Origin: JALYNX01 sp963780755 | GTDB taxonomy: Bacteria > Actinomycetota > Acidimicrobiia > Spongiisociales > ZC4RG35 | DNA: 64,000 bases | Assembly: GCA_963780755.1 (NCBI GenBank) | Contig: CAWACX010000001.1 | Coordinates: 930,001 to 994,000 of the forward strand | Direction of reading: 5' to 3' | Shown here: positions 33,841-43,185 of the stretch, one piece after another | Layout of the letters: the number at the start of each line of letters is the position of its first letter | Numbering within the stretch: the stretch's first letter is position 1 | Notes under the pieces: generated by a model | What the model saw: only the letters and a program-made list of their open reading frames with translations | Database searches by the model: none | Told to the model about the DNA's origin: nothing | Translations under genes and position numbers: made by a program

Positions 33841-35004
33841 TCAGGTCCTGGTGAGCGCGACCCGCAGCCGCCATGAGGCGAGGAGGATCAGGACGACCGC
33901 GAAGGCCAGGAGCACGCCGAGCTCGGGAAGGATGTCGACCACGGTGCCGTCTCGACGGACCAACTCGGCAAAGCCGTCCAGCGCCCAGGCGTGCGGCGTG
34001 AGGTGGGCCACCTTCTGCATGGTCGGCGAGAAGAGCTCGATGGGGAACATGCAGCCTCCAAGGGCTGCGAGCCCGAGGCTGACCATGACGCCGATTCCGG
34101 CGGCCTGGGCATCGTTGCTGAAGGTGGCGCCCATCAGCATCCCGGCACCGGCGCCGACCGCTGCGAACAGGACCAGGATCGCTGCAGCCCCTATCGGGTC
34201 GCCCCAGTTGACCCGGAACATGAGAAAGGTGACGAGGATGATGTAGAGGCCCTGGACCATGGCGACTGCCCACCTCCCCGAACCCTCACCGAGGACGATC
34301 GTGGAGGTCGAGGTCGGTGTGGAGAGCATCCGCCTGGAGATCCCCAACTGCCTGGTGAGGATCAGGGCAGACGAGCCGGCCAAGGCGGTCAGGAAGGTGA
34401 ACAGGATCAGTTGCGAGGAGGCGCCCAGGTCGAAACGGCCCAGGGTCGACGGAAACAGCGCCTCCCCCACGGCGGTGGTCGACACGGTCACCCCAGGAGC
34501 CTCTCCCTCGAGCCCGATTGCGGTGTCGAGGGCGGTGTCGAACTCGGTGCCCGACTTCTCCATGGCGAATTGGGCGGCGGTGACCGGGGTCATCACTCTC
34601 CCAACCGCGGCCCCGACGATCGCTTGGAGTTGAGCCCCGCCCCCATCGGGACGCGTGATGGAGTCGATGGTCACCTGACCCCCACCAGCCGCGATCTCAT
34701 CCATCCCGGCCGGGAGGAACACCCCGACCAACGCGTTCCCCCGCTCCACTGAAGTCGTCAGTTCCTCCGCGCTGTCGAAGGCCCTGACGTCGATCCCATC
34801 CACCGATTCGATCTCGGTGAGCAGCGCCGAGGACAGTCGACCGTCGTCAGCGGCATGGATGCCCACGACCGGCTCCACTCCGCCTCCGAACTGGGCGCCG
34901 ATGAGAAGGATCAGGGCGAGAGGGAAGATGAAGACGAAGAAGATGTTCGAGCGCTCGCGGTACATGCGGCGGACGTTGGCTGCTGCGATTGCCCAGATCT
35001 TCAC
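33841..35004 (-). CDS. ABC-2 type transporter permease (second permease)
   Basis: A 387-residue permease with an N-terminal helix (about 20-40), a large extracytoplasmic region (about 45-190), then five hydrophobic helices with FSNDAQAAGIGVMVSLGLAALGG and the terminal PHAWALDGFAEL. It belongs to the NatB/YhgE-like ABC-2 group. The GTG at 35004 overlaps the upstream permease stop (GTGA). It is the last gene of the radical-SAM/ABC run, and with the adjacent permease forms a heterodimeric exporter. Substrate unknown. Confidence 0.85.
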   Translation of the reverse strand: MKIWAIAAANVRRMYRERSNIFFVFIFPLALILLIGAQFGGGVEPVVGIHAADDGRLSSALLTEIESVDGIDVRAFDSAEELTTSVERGNALVGVFLPAGMDEIAAGGGQVTIDSITRPDGGGAQLQAIVGAAVGRVMTPVTAAQFAMEKSGTEFDTALDTAIGLEGEAPGVTVSTTAVGEALFPSTLGRFDLGASSQLILFTFLTALAGSSALILTRQLGISRRMLSTPTSTSTIVLGEGSGRWAVAMVQGLYIILVTFLMFRVNWGDPIGAAAILVLFAAVGAGAGMLMGATFSNDAQAAGIGVMVSLGLAALGGCMFPIELFSPTMQKVAHLTPHAWALDGFAELVRRDGTVVDILPELGVLLAFAVVLILLASWRLRVALTRT

Positions 35005-36176
35005 GCCAACACCTTCCTGCGCAAGGCGAACCACGCGATTGCCCCCAAGACCACGGCGAAGGTGAGCAGCGCGAGGGCAGCGGGCAGGACCTCGGTCCAC
35101 GGCGCCCCTCCGGATATGTCGGCGAGGCCGCGCATGAACCAGGCATGGGGCGTCAGATAGGTGAGCCGGCTGAGGAGGTCGTCACCCTGGCCAATTGGGA
35201 AGAAAGTCCCGCCCAGCATCCCCAGGATCACCGCGATGATGGCACCGAGGTTGCCGGCGCCTTCAGGGGTCTTGGCCACGCTGGCGACCAGGCCCATGAT
35301 GGCGACGGCTGCGAGGACCCCACAGACCACGAGGATGATCACCCCGAGAGGCGGCCCCCACTCGGCGCCCATCAGCAAAGTGGACACGATGATCAGGACG
35401 CTGACTGAGATCACCCCGAGCCAGAACGAGAGCAGTCCTTTGGCAACGATGACGCTGGCCCGGGGTATCGGTGCCGCCATCAGGCGGGCCAGTGTCCCCT
35501 CTCGCTGCTCCTCCAGGAGCCCAACCACTCCGAATTGCACCGTGAAGAAGAGGAAGAACACGGCCATCCCCGCTGCGAAGTAGGTGGTGGCATCGAGCTG
35601 ACGGGTGGCCGACGAGACATCGTTGATCACGTACGAAGCGGGTCGAGCTGCTGCCTCCTGGCCCCACCCTGCAGCCTCGGGCGGCGGGGTACCTACCAGC
35701 GAGATCGACGTGGCCACCGAGAGCTGGACCCCGGCCACGCCGGAACCGAACTGCTCGGCGATCGATGAGGCGATCTGGGTGAAGGTAGAGGCATCGATGT
35801 CCCCGATCACCTTTATGTCGAAGGCCTCGCCGGCGATCACCGCTTGCTCCATGCCGGGCTCGATCAGGTAGTAGGCCTGCACCTCACCGTCCTCGATGGC
35901 CGCGTCAGCCGACGCCGCGTCGTCGAACTCGGTGAGCGTCAGCAGCTCCTCGGCCTGCAACTCGGTGAGGATCGAACGGAAACCCGCTGAGATCTCGGTG
36001 TTGTCCTGGTCGACCAGCCCGTATTGAAGGTCGAGGTTGCCTTCGAGGCCGCTTCCAAACACGAAGTTGAAGATGAAGGCGAGGACGAGCGGGGCCAGGA
36101 TGCCGAGGATGAACGCCGACTTGTCCCTGATCCTGAGCTTCAGGTCCTTGGTGGCGATCCTGGTGGCAGCACCCAC
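35001..36176 (-). CDS. ABC-2 type transporter permease (first permease)
   Basis: A 391-residue permease with the same plan as its neighbour: a membrane helix near residues 25-45, an extracytoplasmic domain, then helices with EQREGTLARLMAAPIPRASV and the final LTPHAWFMRGLADISGG. It follows the ATPase gene by 16 nt and overlaps the second permease by 4 nt. The pair resembles a two-permease multidrug/lipid/peptide exporter. Confidence 0.87.
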   Translation of the reverse strand: MGAATRIATKDLKLRIRDKSAFILGILAPLVLAFIFNFVFGSGLEGNLDLQYGLVDQDNTEISAGFRSILTELQAEELLTLTEFDDAASADAAIEDGEVQAYYLIEPGMEQAVIAGEAFDIKVIGDIDASTFTQIASSIAEQFGSGVAGVQLSVATSISLVGTPPPEAAGWGQEAAARPASYVINDVSSATRQLDATTYFAAGMAVFFLFFTVQFGVVGLLEEQREGTLARLMAAPIPRASVIVAKGLLSFWLGVISVSVLIIVSTLLMGAEWGPPLGVIILVVCGVLAAVAIMGLVASVAKTPEGAGNLGAIIAVILGMLGGTFFPIGQGDDLLSRLTYLTPHAWFMRGLADISGGAPWTEVLPAALALLTFAVVLGAIAWFALRRKVLA

Positions 36177-36192
36177 CTTCAGTCCCCGTCCA

Positions 36193-37131
36193 CTAATCCC
36201 GCAGCGCTTTTCCGGTGACCTCGAGGAATACAGCCTCGAGATTGGGCTCGATCACCTCGACTCCCGCGATCACCGCCCCGGCACCGGCCACGCGACCCAG
36301 GAGGTCGGGGAGGATCGTGGATGCATCATCGGCCAGGATCTCGACACATTCCTCCGAAGGGCTGGCCTCGGAGACTCCGGGCATTTCGAGCGCTGCCTCG
36401 GCAGCCCGGATGAGGTCGCCGCCGGCAGTGATCCTGATCCGGTCTTTCTCCCCCACCAGCGACACCAGTTCGCGCCTGGTGCCCTCCGCCCGGACCACGC
36501 CTTCGTCGATGATCGCAACCCGGTCGCAGAGGCGCTCGGCCTCCTCCATGTAGTGGGTGGTGTAGAGCACCGCCATCCCCTCTGCAGAGAGGCTCTCGAC
36601 GGACTCGAGGATCGAGTTCCGGGATTGGGGGTCCACGCCGACCGTGGGCTCGTCGAGGATCAGCAACTGGGGGCGATGCAACAGGCCGATCCCGATGTTG
36701 AGCCGTCGTTTCATCCCACCCGAGAACTCTTTGGTCAGGTCATCCTTTCGATCGCTGAGCCCGATGACCTCCAGGACTTCGTCGACCCGCTTCGCAAGGG
36801 CATCACCCGACATCTCATAGAGCCGCCCGAAAAAGGTCAGGTTCTCGGTAGCGGTGAGATCCGGATAGATGGCGAGGTCCTGGGGGACGAGGCCGATCGC
36901 GCCCTTTCCCGACACCGAGTTGGGTGTGATCGTCGTGCCCGCCACCTTCACCTCACCGGCGTCCGCCCGGAGCAGGCCGGCGATGATCGAGATCGAGGTT
37001 GTCTTTCCGGCACCGTTCGGGCCGAGCAACCCAAACGTCTCACCGTGGTCGATGGTGATGCCGACTCCATCGACGGCAGTCAGATCGCCGAACCGCTTCA
37101 CCAATCCCGTTGCGGTCAGAACAGATTCCAA
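36193..37131 (-). CDS. ABC transporter ATP-binding protein (CcmA/DrrA-like)
   Basis: A 312-residue ATPase with Walker A GLLGPNGAGKTTSI, Q-loop VPQDLAIYPDLTATEN, signature FSGGMKRRLN, Walker B LLILDEPTVGVDPQ and H-loop YTTHYMEEAERL. The C-terminal domain (about 225-312) is typical of DrrA/ABC-2 exporters. It starts 19 nt after the radical SAM gene on the same strand and 16 nt before the first permease. An export role is inferred; no import partner is present. Confidence 0.93.
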   Translation of the reverse strand: MESVLTATGLVKRFGDLTAVDGVGITIDHGETFGLLGPNGAGKTTSISIIAGLLRADAGEVKVAGTTITPNSVSGKGAIGLVPQDLAIYPDLTATENLTFFGRLYEMSGDALAKRVDEVLEVIGLSDRKDDLTKEFSGGMKRRLNIGIGLLHRPQLLILDEPTVGVDPQSRNSILESVESLSAEGMAVLYTTHYMEEAERLCDRVAIIDEGVVRAEGTRRELVSLVGEKDRIRITAGGDLIRAAEAALEMPGVSEASPSEECVEILADDASTILPDLLGRVAGAGAVIAGVEVIEPNLEAVFLEVTGKALRD

Positions 37132-37150
37132 GCCAGCCCCAACTGTCGAT

Positions 37151-38554
37151 TTAGCCGGGCACCCTAATTCCCCCGATCGTCACCGCGGTTGCCTGGGCGG
37201 CTGTCGGCTCGGCACAACAGAACCAACTCTCGGTCAACCGCGGCACGGAAGCGTTGAATGGGGCGAGAGGGCCGAGGTCGGCTCCTGAAGCCATTGCGAT
37301 CGCGCTGCGCATCTCACCGAGCGTCTCGAAACTCTCCGCGCCACAGTCTGAGCCCTCCGCAGCGATGGCATCCAACTGCTTCTGCAGCACTTCGGTGGTG
37401 GGGTCGGCGAAATCCCAGCGCCATATCAGTGAAGGGCCGTCATACCCGATGAGATGGGGCAGGACCGCGGGGTGAGCCTCGAGCAGCGAGCCCTCTGGGA
37501 TCAAGAGCCTTATCGAGAGTTGAACCGGGTCCGTCGCCGGCCACAGGTCATGCAGGTCGAGGAACCGGGCGAGATCAGCCAGGTCGGAGGGCCTGGTCCA
37601 AGGGAGGAAAGGGAGCCAGGTCGGCCTGAGGTGGACTCCCGCGGTCCGCGTCACCTCGACGGCCTCGCCCATGTCGGCCACGGTGTGGCCCTTGTCCAGA
37701 ACCACCAGCGTCTGCTCGTCCACGCTCTCGAATGCGCTGGTGACGAAGATCACGCCGAGCTCGGCCATCTCATCCCACATCTCGCGATGGTTGAGGATGT
37801 GCTCCACTTTGACGGTCACGTCGAATGTGAGCTCGGGGTGGGCTTGGTGCGCCTGCCTGAGCAGGTCGATCGAGTAGCGGGGGGCATTGAAGAAGTCGGG
37901 ATCGGCAAATGTGACGTGCTCCACTCCGCTCGAGGCCAGGGCCGAGATGTCGGCCAGGACTGGTTCCGCCCCCACCACCCGAAGCCGACCGTCGTAGAGC
38001 ACCGGGATCGGGCAATGCCGGCACCGATGCCGGCAACCGTGACTTGCCTCCACCGCCGCAGCCAGCCTCGCACTGCCTTGCCACTCGAGCCTGGCGTATT
38101 CCTCGTGTCCCGGCAGCCCGCTTCGGTCCGGCACCAGAGCCCGCGGGTGCCCCATGGCGACGCTGACCTCATTCCCGGGAGCGGCGCCCCCATGGATCGC
38201 AAGTGCCCAGCCCACCAGGTCGTCCAGATATTCCCCGGCAAAAGCCGAAGCCTTGAGGGAGCGGACGGCATGGCCGCTTCCAACCACGGCGTAGAGGCCA
38301 TAGAAGGCCATGGGCATCGCCGGGTAGCCGGACCTGATCTCATCCGCGGCCCGCGCCGCCAGCCGCATCGCGGTGTGCATTGGGACCGAGAACGCAATGG
38401 CGTCGATCGACTCGAGATCCCTTGCCGATAACGCCTCGACCGAGAGGTCGACAACGGCTACTTCGATCCCCGCTGCCCTCAGGGCCGATGCTGCCGAGGC
38501 GAGGTGAACCGGCTGGTGGCCGAGCTCATATGTCGAAACCAGGAGCAACCTCAC
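37151..38554 (-). CDS. CUAEP/CCAEP-tail radical SAM protein (Cys form)
   Basis: A 467-residue protein with an N-terminal cobalamin-binding-like Rossmann region (VRLLLVSTYELGHQPVHLA). The radical SAM cluster motif is CRHRCRHC (CxxxCxxC, in SHGCRHRCRHCPIP), and the C-terminus is SWFCCAEPT. That tail is the signature of a radical SAM family in which the second Cys can be selenocysteine (CUAEP); here both codons are TGT, so it is the Cys form. A TACAAT box (38566-38561) 6 nt before the GTG at 38554 supports this start and a leaderless message. The three ABC genes follow with a 19-nt gap. The substrate is unknown. Confidence 0.82.
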   Translation of the reverse strand: MRLLLVSTYELGHQPVHLASAASALRAAGIEVAVVDLSVEALSARDLESIDAIAFSVPMHTAMRLAARAADEIRSGYPAMPMAFYGLYAVVGSGHAVRSLKASAFAGEYLDDLVGWALAIHGGAAPGNEVSVAMGHPRALVPDRSGLPGHEEYARLEWQGSARLAAAVEASHGCRHRCRHCPIPVLYDGRLRVVGAEPVLADISALASSGVEHVTFADPDFFNAPRYSIDLLRQAHQAHPELTFDVTVKVEHILNHREMWDEMAELGVIFVTSAFESVDEQTLVVLDKGHTVADMGEAVEVTRTAGVHLRPTWLPFLPWTRPSDLADLARFLDLHDLWPATDPVQLSIRLLIPEGSLLEAHPAVLPHLIGYDGPSLIWRWDFADPTTEVLQKQLDAIAAEGSDCGAESFETLGEMRSAIAMASGADLGPLAPFNASVPRLTESWFCCAEPTAAQATAVTIGGIRVPG

Positions 38555-38560
38555 CGGCAG

Positions 38561-38587
38561 ATTGTAAGAAGGCAGCGGTTGTAGCCT
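38561..38587. promoter_or_regulatory. Divergent leaderless promoter pair (radical SAM / hydrolase)
   Basis: The minus-strand -10 TACAAT (38566-38561) serves the GTG at 38554; the plus-strand -10 TAGCCT (38582-38587) is 8 nt before the ATG at 38596. The two promoters are back to back, so any factor binding between them could coordinate both genes. Confidence 0.55.
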
Positions 38588-38595
38588 CTCCGGCA

Positions 38596-39480
38596 ATGGG
38601 CGCCTACATAGATACGGACCTCGGTCCCATGCACCATGTCGAATTCGGTGGTGCGGGGCCGAGCATTGTGTTGGTCCATGGGCTCGGCGGCTCGACGACC
38701 AATTGGTTGGCGGTTGCCGACAGGCTTGCCCGGCACGGCCGGGTGGTGGCCGTCGACCTTCCCGGATTCGGCCTTTCTCCGCCCGCCGGAGACTTCCACC
38801 TCGAGACCCATCGCCAGGCGGTCGAGTCCTATATCGCCGAGGAACACGGGTCGGCCACAATCATGGGCAATTCCACGGGCGGCCTGCTCGCAGAGATGGT
38901 GGCTTCTCACCGGCCCGAGCTCGTCGAGCGACTGGTCCTGGTGGCGCCGGCCACACCGCCGGTGTACCCCGATCCTCGCCTCGACTGGCCGACGGTCGTT
39001 CGACTCGCGATCCAGGCCACCCCGGTCGTCGGTGAGGCCTGGGGCCGCCGCTTCATTCGCACCCACACCCCCCAGGAGCTGGTCCGGATGAGCATGCAGA
39101 TGATCACCCACAAGCCGGGCCGGGTCCCGATGTCGGTGATCGAGGCGTCGATCGAGATGGCACGAATCCGAAAAGGCCTTCCCTGGTCGCCCGAGGCCAC
39201 TGCGCGCACGGCCACTTCGATCGCCGCGCTCTATGCCAACAGGAGCCGGTACGTCCAGATGATCAGGGGGATCACCGCGCCGACACTCGTGGTCCAGGGG
39301 GTGACCGACCACATCGTCTCTCCGACCGCCGTCGAGTGGCTCTGCCGATTGCGGCCCGATTGGGACCTGGTCCAGATGACGGACACCGGGCACACCCCGC
39401 AGATGGACGCTCCGCTCCGCTTCCTCTCCGCTGTGGAGCCCTGGCTGGCCAGGGCCACCGATGCGGCAGTCGTTGCCTGA
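38596..39480 (+). CDS. Alpha/beta-fold hydrolase
   Basis: A 294-residue hydrolase with VLVHGLGGSTTNW (oxyanion), GNSTGGLLAEM (nucleophile Ser), an acid in QGVTDHIVSP and catalytic His in DTGHTPQMD. Substrate unknown; esterase or haloalkane/epoxide-type chemistry cannot be separated. It is divergent from the radical SAM gene and 42 nt upstream of aceE. The start at 38596 is supported by the TAGCCT box 8 nt before it. Confidence 0.87.
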   Translation: MGAYIDTDLGPMHHVEFGGAGPSIVLVHGLGGSTTNWLAVADRLARHGRVVAVDLPGFGLSPPAGDFHLETHRQAVESYIAEEHGSATIMGNSTGGLLAEMVASHRPELVERLVLVAPATPPVYPDPRLDWPTVVRLAIQATPVVGEAWGRRFIRTHTPQELVRMSMQMITHKPGRVPMSVIEASIEMARIRKGLPWSPEATARTATSIAALYANRSRYVQMIRGITAPTLVVQGVTDHIVSPTAVEWLCRLRPDWDLVQMTDTGHTPQMDAPLRFLSAVEPWLARATDAAVVA

Positions 39481-39522
39481 CCCCGGAGTTGGGAAAACCT
39501 CGCCCTAACTAGGCTTGCCCAC

Positions 39523-42243
39523 ATGCCTGGTGATCTCGGTCGCACACTCGGCGACGACTACATCCATCAACTCCCGGATACCGACCCGACAGAGACCCAG
39601 GAGTGGCTCGACTCCCTGGACCAGGTGGTGGCGGCCGAGGGCACGGACCGAGCGCGTTTCCTGATGGCCAAGCTGCTCGAGCGCGCCCACGAGACCAGCG
39701 TCGGCATCCCTGGTGCGGTGACCACGCCTTACGTGAACACGATCCCGGCCGAAGAGCAGCCCGAATTCCCCGGTGACGCCGACATCGAGCGCAGGATCCG
39801 GCGCTTCGTCCGGTGGAACGCCGCCGTCATGGTGATCAAGGCCAACCACCGCGAGAAGGGGATCGGCGGCCACCTTTCGACATTCGCATCGTCGGCAACG
39901 CTGTATGAGATCGGCTTCAACCACTTCTTCCGGGGTCGCAATGCGCCCGGTGGTGGGGACCACGTCTACATGCAGGGCCATGCCGCCCCCGGGATCTACG
40001 CGAGGGCGTTCCTCGAGGGCCGCTTCGACGAGAAGCACCTCGACAACTTCCGCTTCGAGATCGGGGGAGACGGCCTCTCCTCTTATCCCCACCCCCGGCT
40101 CATGCCCGATTTCTGGGAGTTCCCGACCGTGTCGATGGGGATCGGGCCCATCAACTCCATCTATCACGCCCGATTCAACAAGTATCTGCACAATCGGGGA
40201 CTCGACGACACGACGCAGTCCCGTGTCTGGTGCTTCATCGGCGATGGGGAGACCGACGAGCCGGAGACTCTCGGCGCGATTTCCCTGGCCACCCGGGAAG
40301 GCCTCGACAACCTGATCTGGGTGATCAATTGCAACCTGCAGCGTCTCGACGGCCCGGTCCGGGGCAACGGGCAGATCATCACCGAGCTGGAGGCCGGGTT
40401 CCGGGGCGCCGGGTGGAACGTGATCAAGGTGATCTGGGGCTCGGGATGGGACCGGCTCTTGTCGCAGGACGACGATGGAGCATTGATCGACGTCATGAGC
40501 AGCACCGTCGACGGCGAGTACCAGCGGTACAAGGCCGAGGACGGGGCGCTTCGTCCGGGAGCACTTCTTCGGCAAGGACCCCCGCACCAAGGCGATGGTC
40601 GAGGACATGACGGACGCCGAGATCTGGGACCTGCGGAGGGGCGGCCTCGACTACCGGAAGGTGTACGCGGCCTACAAGGTGGCGACGGAGCTGGACAATG
40701 GCAGGCCGACCGTGATCCTGGCCAAGACGATCAAGGGCTGGACCTTGGGCCCCGACGTCGAAGGGCGCAACGCGACCCACCAGATCAAGGAGCTCACCAA
40801 CCAGCAGCTCATGACCCTTCGGGCGACCCTCCACCTCGAGCAGGAGATCCCGCCTGAGGCGTTGGAGGGTGACCGCGAGCCGCCCTACTTCCGGCCCGGG
40901 CCGGGCACCCCGGAGCACGAGTACCTCCTGCAGCGACGCCAGGAGCTGGGGGGAACCATTCCTGCCGCGGGTCGTCCCCGAGCAGGGGCTCCAGCTCCCA
41001 CCCCCGGAGGCGTACTCGGAGATCTACGCCGGCTCGGGCAAGGTCGAAGCCTCGACGACGACGGCATTCACCCGGCTCATCCGGAACCTCTCCCGGGTCG
41101 AGGGCTTCGGGGAGAGGATCGTCCCCATCGTCCCCGACGAGGCGAGGACCTTCGGGATGGACTCCCTGTTCCGCGAGCTGAAGATCTACGCCTCTCAGGG
41201 CCAGCTCTACGAGCCGGTCGACGCCTCGATGCTGCTCTCCTACGCCGAGAGCCAGGACGGGCAGATCCTGGAGGAGGGCATAACCGAGGCCGGCTCGGTC
41301 GCATCGTGGATCGCCGCCGCCACCTCTTATGCCACCCGAGGGGTTCCGATGGTCCCCTTCTTCATCTTCTACTCCATGTTTGGCTTCCAGAGGGTGGGCG
41401 ACCTGATCTGGTCGGCGGCCGATTCGAGAGCACGCGGCTTCCTGCTCGGGGCGACGGCGGGGAGGACCACTCTGCAAGGTGAAGGCCTGCAGCACCAGGA
41501 CGGGCACAGCCTGGTGCTGGCGACAACGGTCCCGGTTTGCGAGGCCTACGACCCGGCATTCGCCTACGAGGTGGGCACCATCGTCGAACACGGCCTGGAA
41601 CGGATGCACGGGCGGGGAGAGGACGTCTTCTACTACCTGACCCTTTACAACGAGAACTACAGCCAGCCACCCCGCCCCGAGGGAGTGTCCGAGGGGATCA
41701 TCGAAGGCCTCTATCGATGGCAAGAAGCCCCCCAGGCCTCCGGGCCTGGGGCCGCGATCCTGTTCTCCGGCTCGGCGAACCTGGCGGCCCGCGAGGCAGT
41801 CCAGGAGTTGGCCGAGCACTATGGGGTGGGAGCGGAGCTGTGGTCGGCGACCTCCTACAAGAAGCTGCGCGAGGAGGCACTGGCCGTGGAGCGCTGGAAC
41901 CGGCTCCACCCGAAGGAGACGGCGCGGGTGCCTCTTGTCACCCGGAGGCTGTCGACGGTGTCCGGGCCGGTGGTCGCGGTCTCCGACTACATGAGGTTGG
42001 TCCCGGATCAGGTCGCGCCATGGGTTCCCGGCCGGTTCGTCACGCTCGGCACCGACGGCTTCGGCCGCTCCGACTCGCGCTCAGGCGCTGCGCAAGTTCT
42101 TCGAGATCGACACCGGGACCATCGTGGCCACCACGCTTTGGGCGCTCGCCGCCGACGGCTCGGTCCCGATGGACACGGTGGTCGACGCTTTCGATCGCTA
42201 CGGCATCGATCCCGAGGCTCCAGACCCCGCTCACCTTCACTGA
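39523..42243 (+). CDS. aceE: Pyruvate dehydrogenase E1 component, homodimeric (three frameshifts)
   Basis: A thiamine-diphosphate enzyme that decarboxylates pyruvate. After removing one base at about 40549, one from the G run 40948-40953 and one at about 42081, the product is 905 aa, the normal AceE length. Motifs are HLSTFASSATLYEIGFNHFF, the ThDP motif GDGETDEPETLGAISLA ... LIWVINCNLQRLDGPV, GFGERIVPIVPDEARTFGM, EGLQHQDGHSLV and the C-terminal GTDGFGRSD. A TAGGCT box 7 nt before the ATG suggests a leaderless mRNA. The stop overlaps the JAMM peptidase start (TGATG). The frameshifts are probably sequence errors. Confidence 0.9.
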
Positions 42244-42665
42244 TGCCCACCACGCCAGTCGTCCTCCCCGACCCGATACGGGTCGCGATCCTGGCCCATG
42301 CCAGAAATTGCTTCCCGGATGAATGCTGCGGGCTGATCGCCACGGAGGATGGGGCGATCCGCTTCGCCTACCCGTTGACCAACGCCGAACCTTCATCGGT
42401 CAGCTTCACCGTCGCCCCGGAGGAGCACTTCGGCGCGCTCCGCCATGCCGAAAGCAACGGTTGGGAGATCTCCGGGGTGTTCCACTCCCACCCGCGCGGT
42501 GAGCCAATGCCCTCGGCGACCGATGTGGCCATGGCATGGGATCCCGACTGGGTCCACCTCATCGCCGCCGGAGGGGAAATCGAGGCATTTCGGATCCAGG
42601 GGGGCCTGATCGAGGCCCTGCCGATCAGGCTGATCGCGAATGGGGAGCCTGACCCGGGCTCGTAA
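42243..42665 (+). CDS. M67-family (JAMM) metallopeptidase
   Basis: A 140-residue JAB1/MPN+ zinc protease. The complete JAMM motif is visible: Glu27, then HSHP with ligands His81/His83, Ser91 and Asp94 (HxHx7SxxD). Bacterial members cleave C-terminal fusions of ubiquitin-like or sulfur-carrier proteins such as CysO (family knowledge). No such carrier gene is adjacent. It is coupled to aceE through TGATG, which is unusual and could just reflect operon packing. Confidence 0.88.
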   Translation: MPTTPVVLPDPIRVAILAHARNCFPDECCGLIATEDGAIRFAYPLTNAEPSSVSFTVAPEEHFGALRHAESNGWEISGVFHSHPRGEPMPSATDVAMAWDPDWVHLIAAGGEIEAFRIQGGLIEALPIRLIANGEPDPGS

Positions 42666-42696
42666 GTAACCTGCCGGCGAATCCGAGGAGATGAGC

Positions 42697-43182
42697 TTGC
42701 CCCGAATCGAGGAATCCTCCCTACCCGGCGTCGGGGTCAGGTACGAGTTCAGCACTGAGGATGGCCGTCGCATCGGTGTCGTCCATCATCGGACCGGCCG
42801 CCGCGAGCTCTTCGTGTGCGAGCCTGACGACACCGACGCCGCCGTGGTGACGATGAACCTCAGCGATGAAGACAGCCACGCCCTCTCCGAGGCGCTCGGG
42901 GGATCGACTCTGGTCGCCAACCTCACCAGCCTCCAGCAGCAGGTGGAAGGGCTTGCGATCGACTGGCTGACCATCGAGGAGCGGTCCCCGTACGCGACGG
43001 GCACGATTGGCGATGCCCGGATCCGGACCCGGTCCGGTGTCTCCGTCGTCGCGGTGATCAGGCGCGATCAGACCTTCCCCTCCCCCGGGCCCGAGTTCGA
43101 GATCCAGCCTGGCGACAAGCTGGTCGTGGTGGGGACTTCCCAAGGCATCGAACAGACACAAGAGATCCTGAGCAGCGGCTGA
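42697..43182 (+). CDS. khtT: KhtT-like regulatory subunit of a cation/proton antiporter (RCK_C domain)
   Basis: A 161-residue cytoplasmic protein with an N-terminal region and a C-terminal TrkA-C/RCK_C domain (ARIRTRSGVSVVAVIRRDQT ... IQPGDKLVVVGTSQGIEQ). GAGGAG at 42685-42690 abuts the ATG at 42691 but is 6 nt before the TTG at 42697, so I favour the TTG. It is immediately upstream of the membrane antiporter (3-nt gap), the usual khtT-khtU arrangement for K+/H+ antiport with nucleotide regulation. Confidence 0.88.
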   Translation: MPRIEESSLPGVGVRYEFSTEDGRRIGVVHHRTGRRELFVCEPDDTDAAVVTMNLSDEDSHALSEALGGSTLVANLTSLQQQVEGLAIDWLTIEERSPYATGTIGDARIRTRSGVSVVAVIRRDQTFPSPGPEFEIQPGDKLVVVGTSQGIEQTQEILSSG

Positions 43183-43185
43183 TCG

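Noticed and set aside
37200..37215. Selenocysteine in the CUAEP motif
   Set aside because: The codons are TGT TGT, so this is the cysteine (CCAEP) form; no in-frame TGA is present.
40540..42090. Programmed ribosomal frameshifting in aceE
   Set aside because: Three separate shifts in one gene with no slippery site, and the same +1 pattern in other genes, fit sequence error better.
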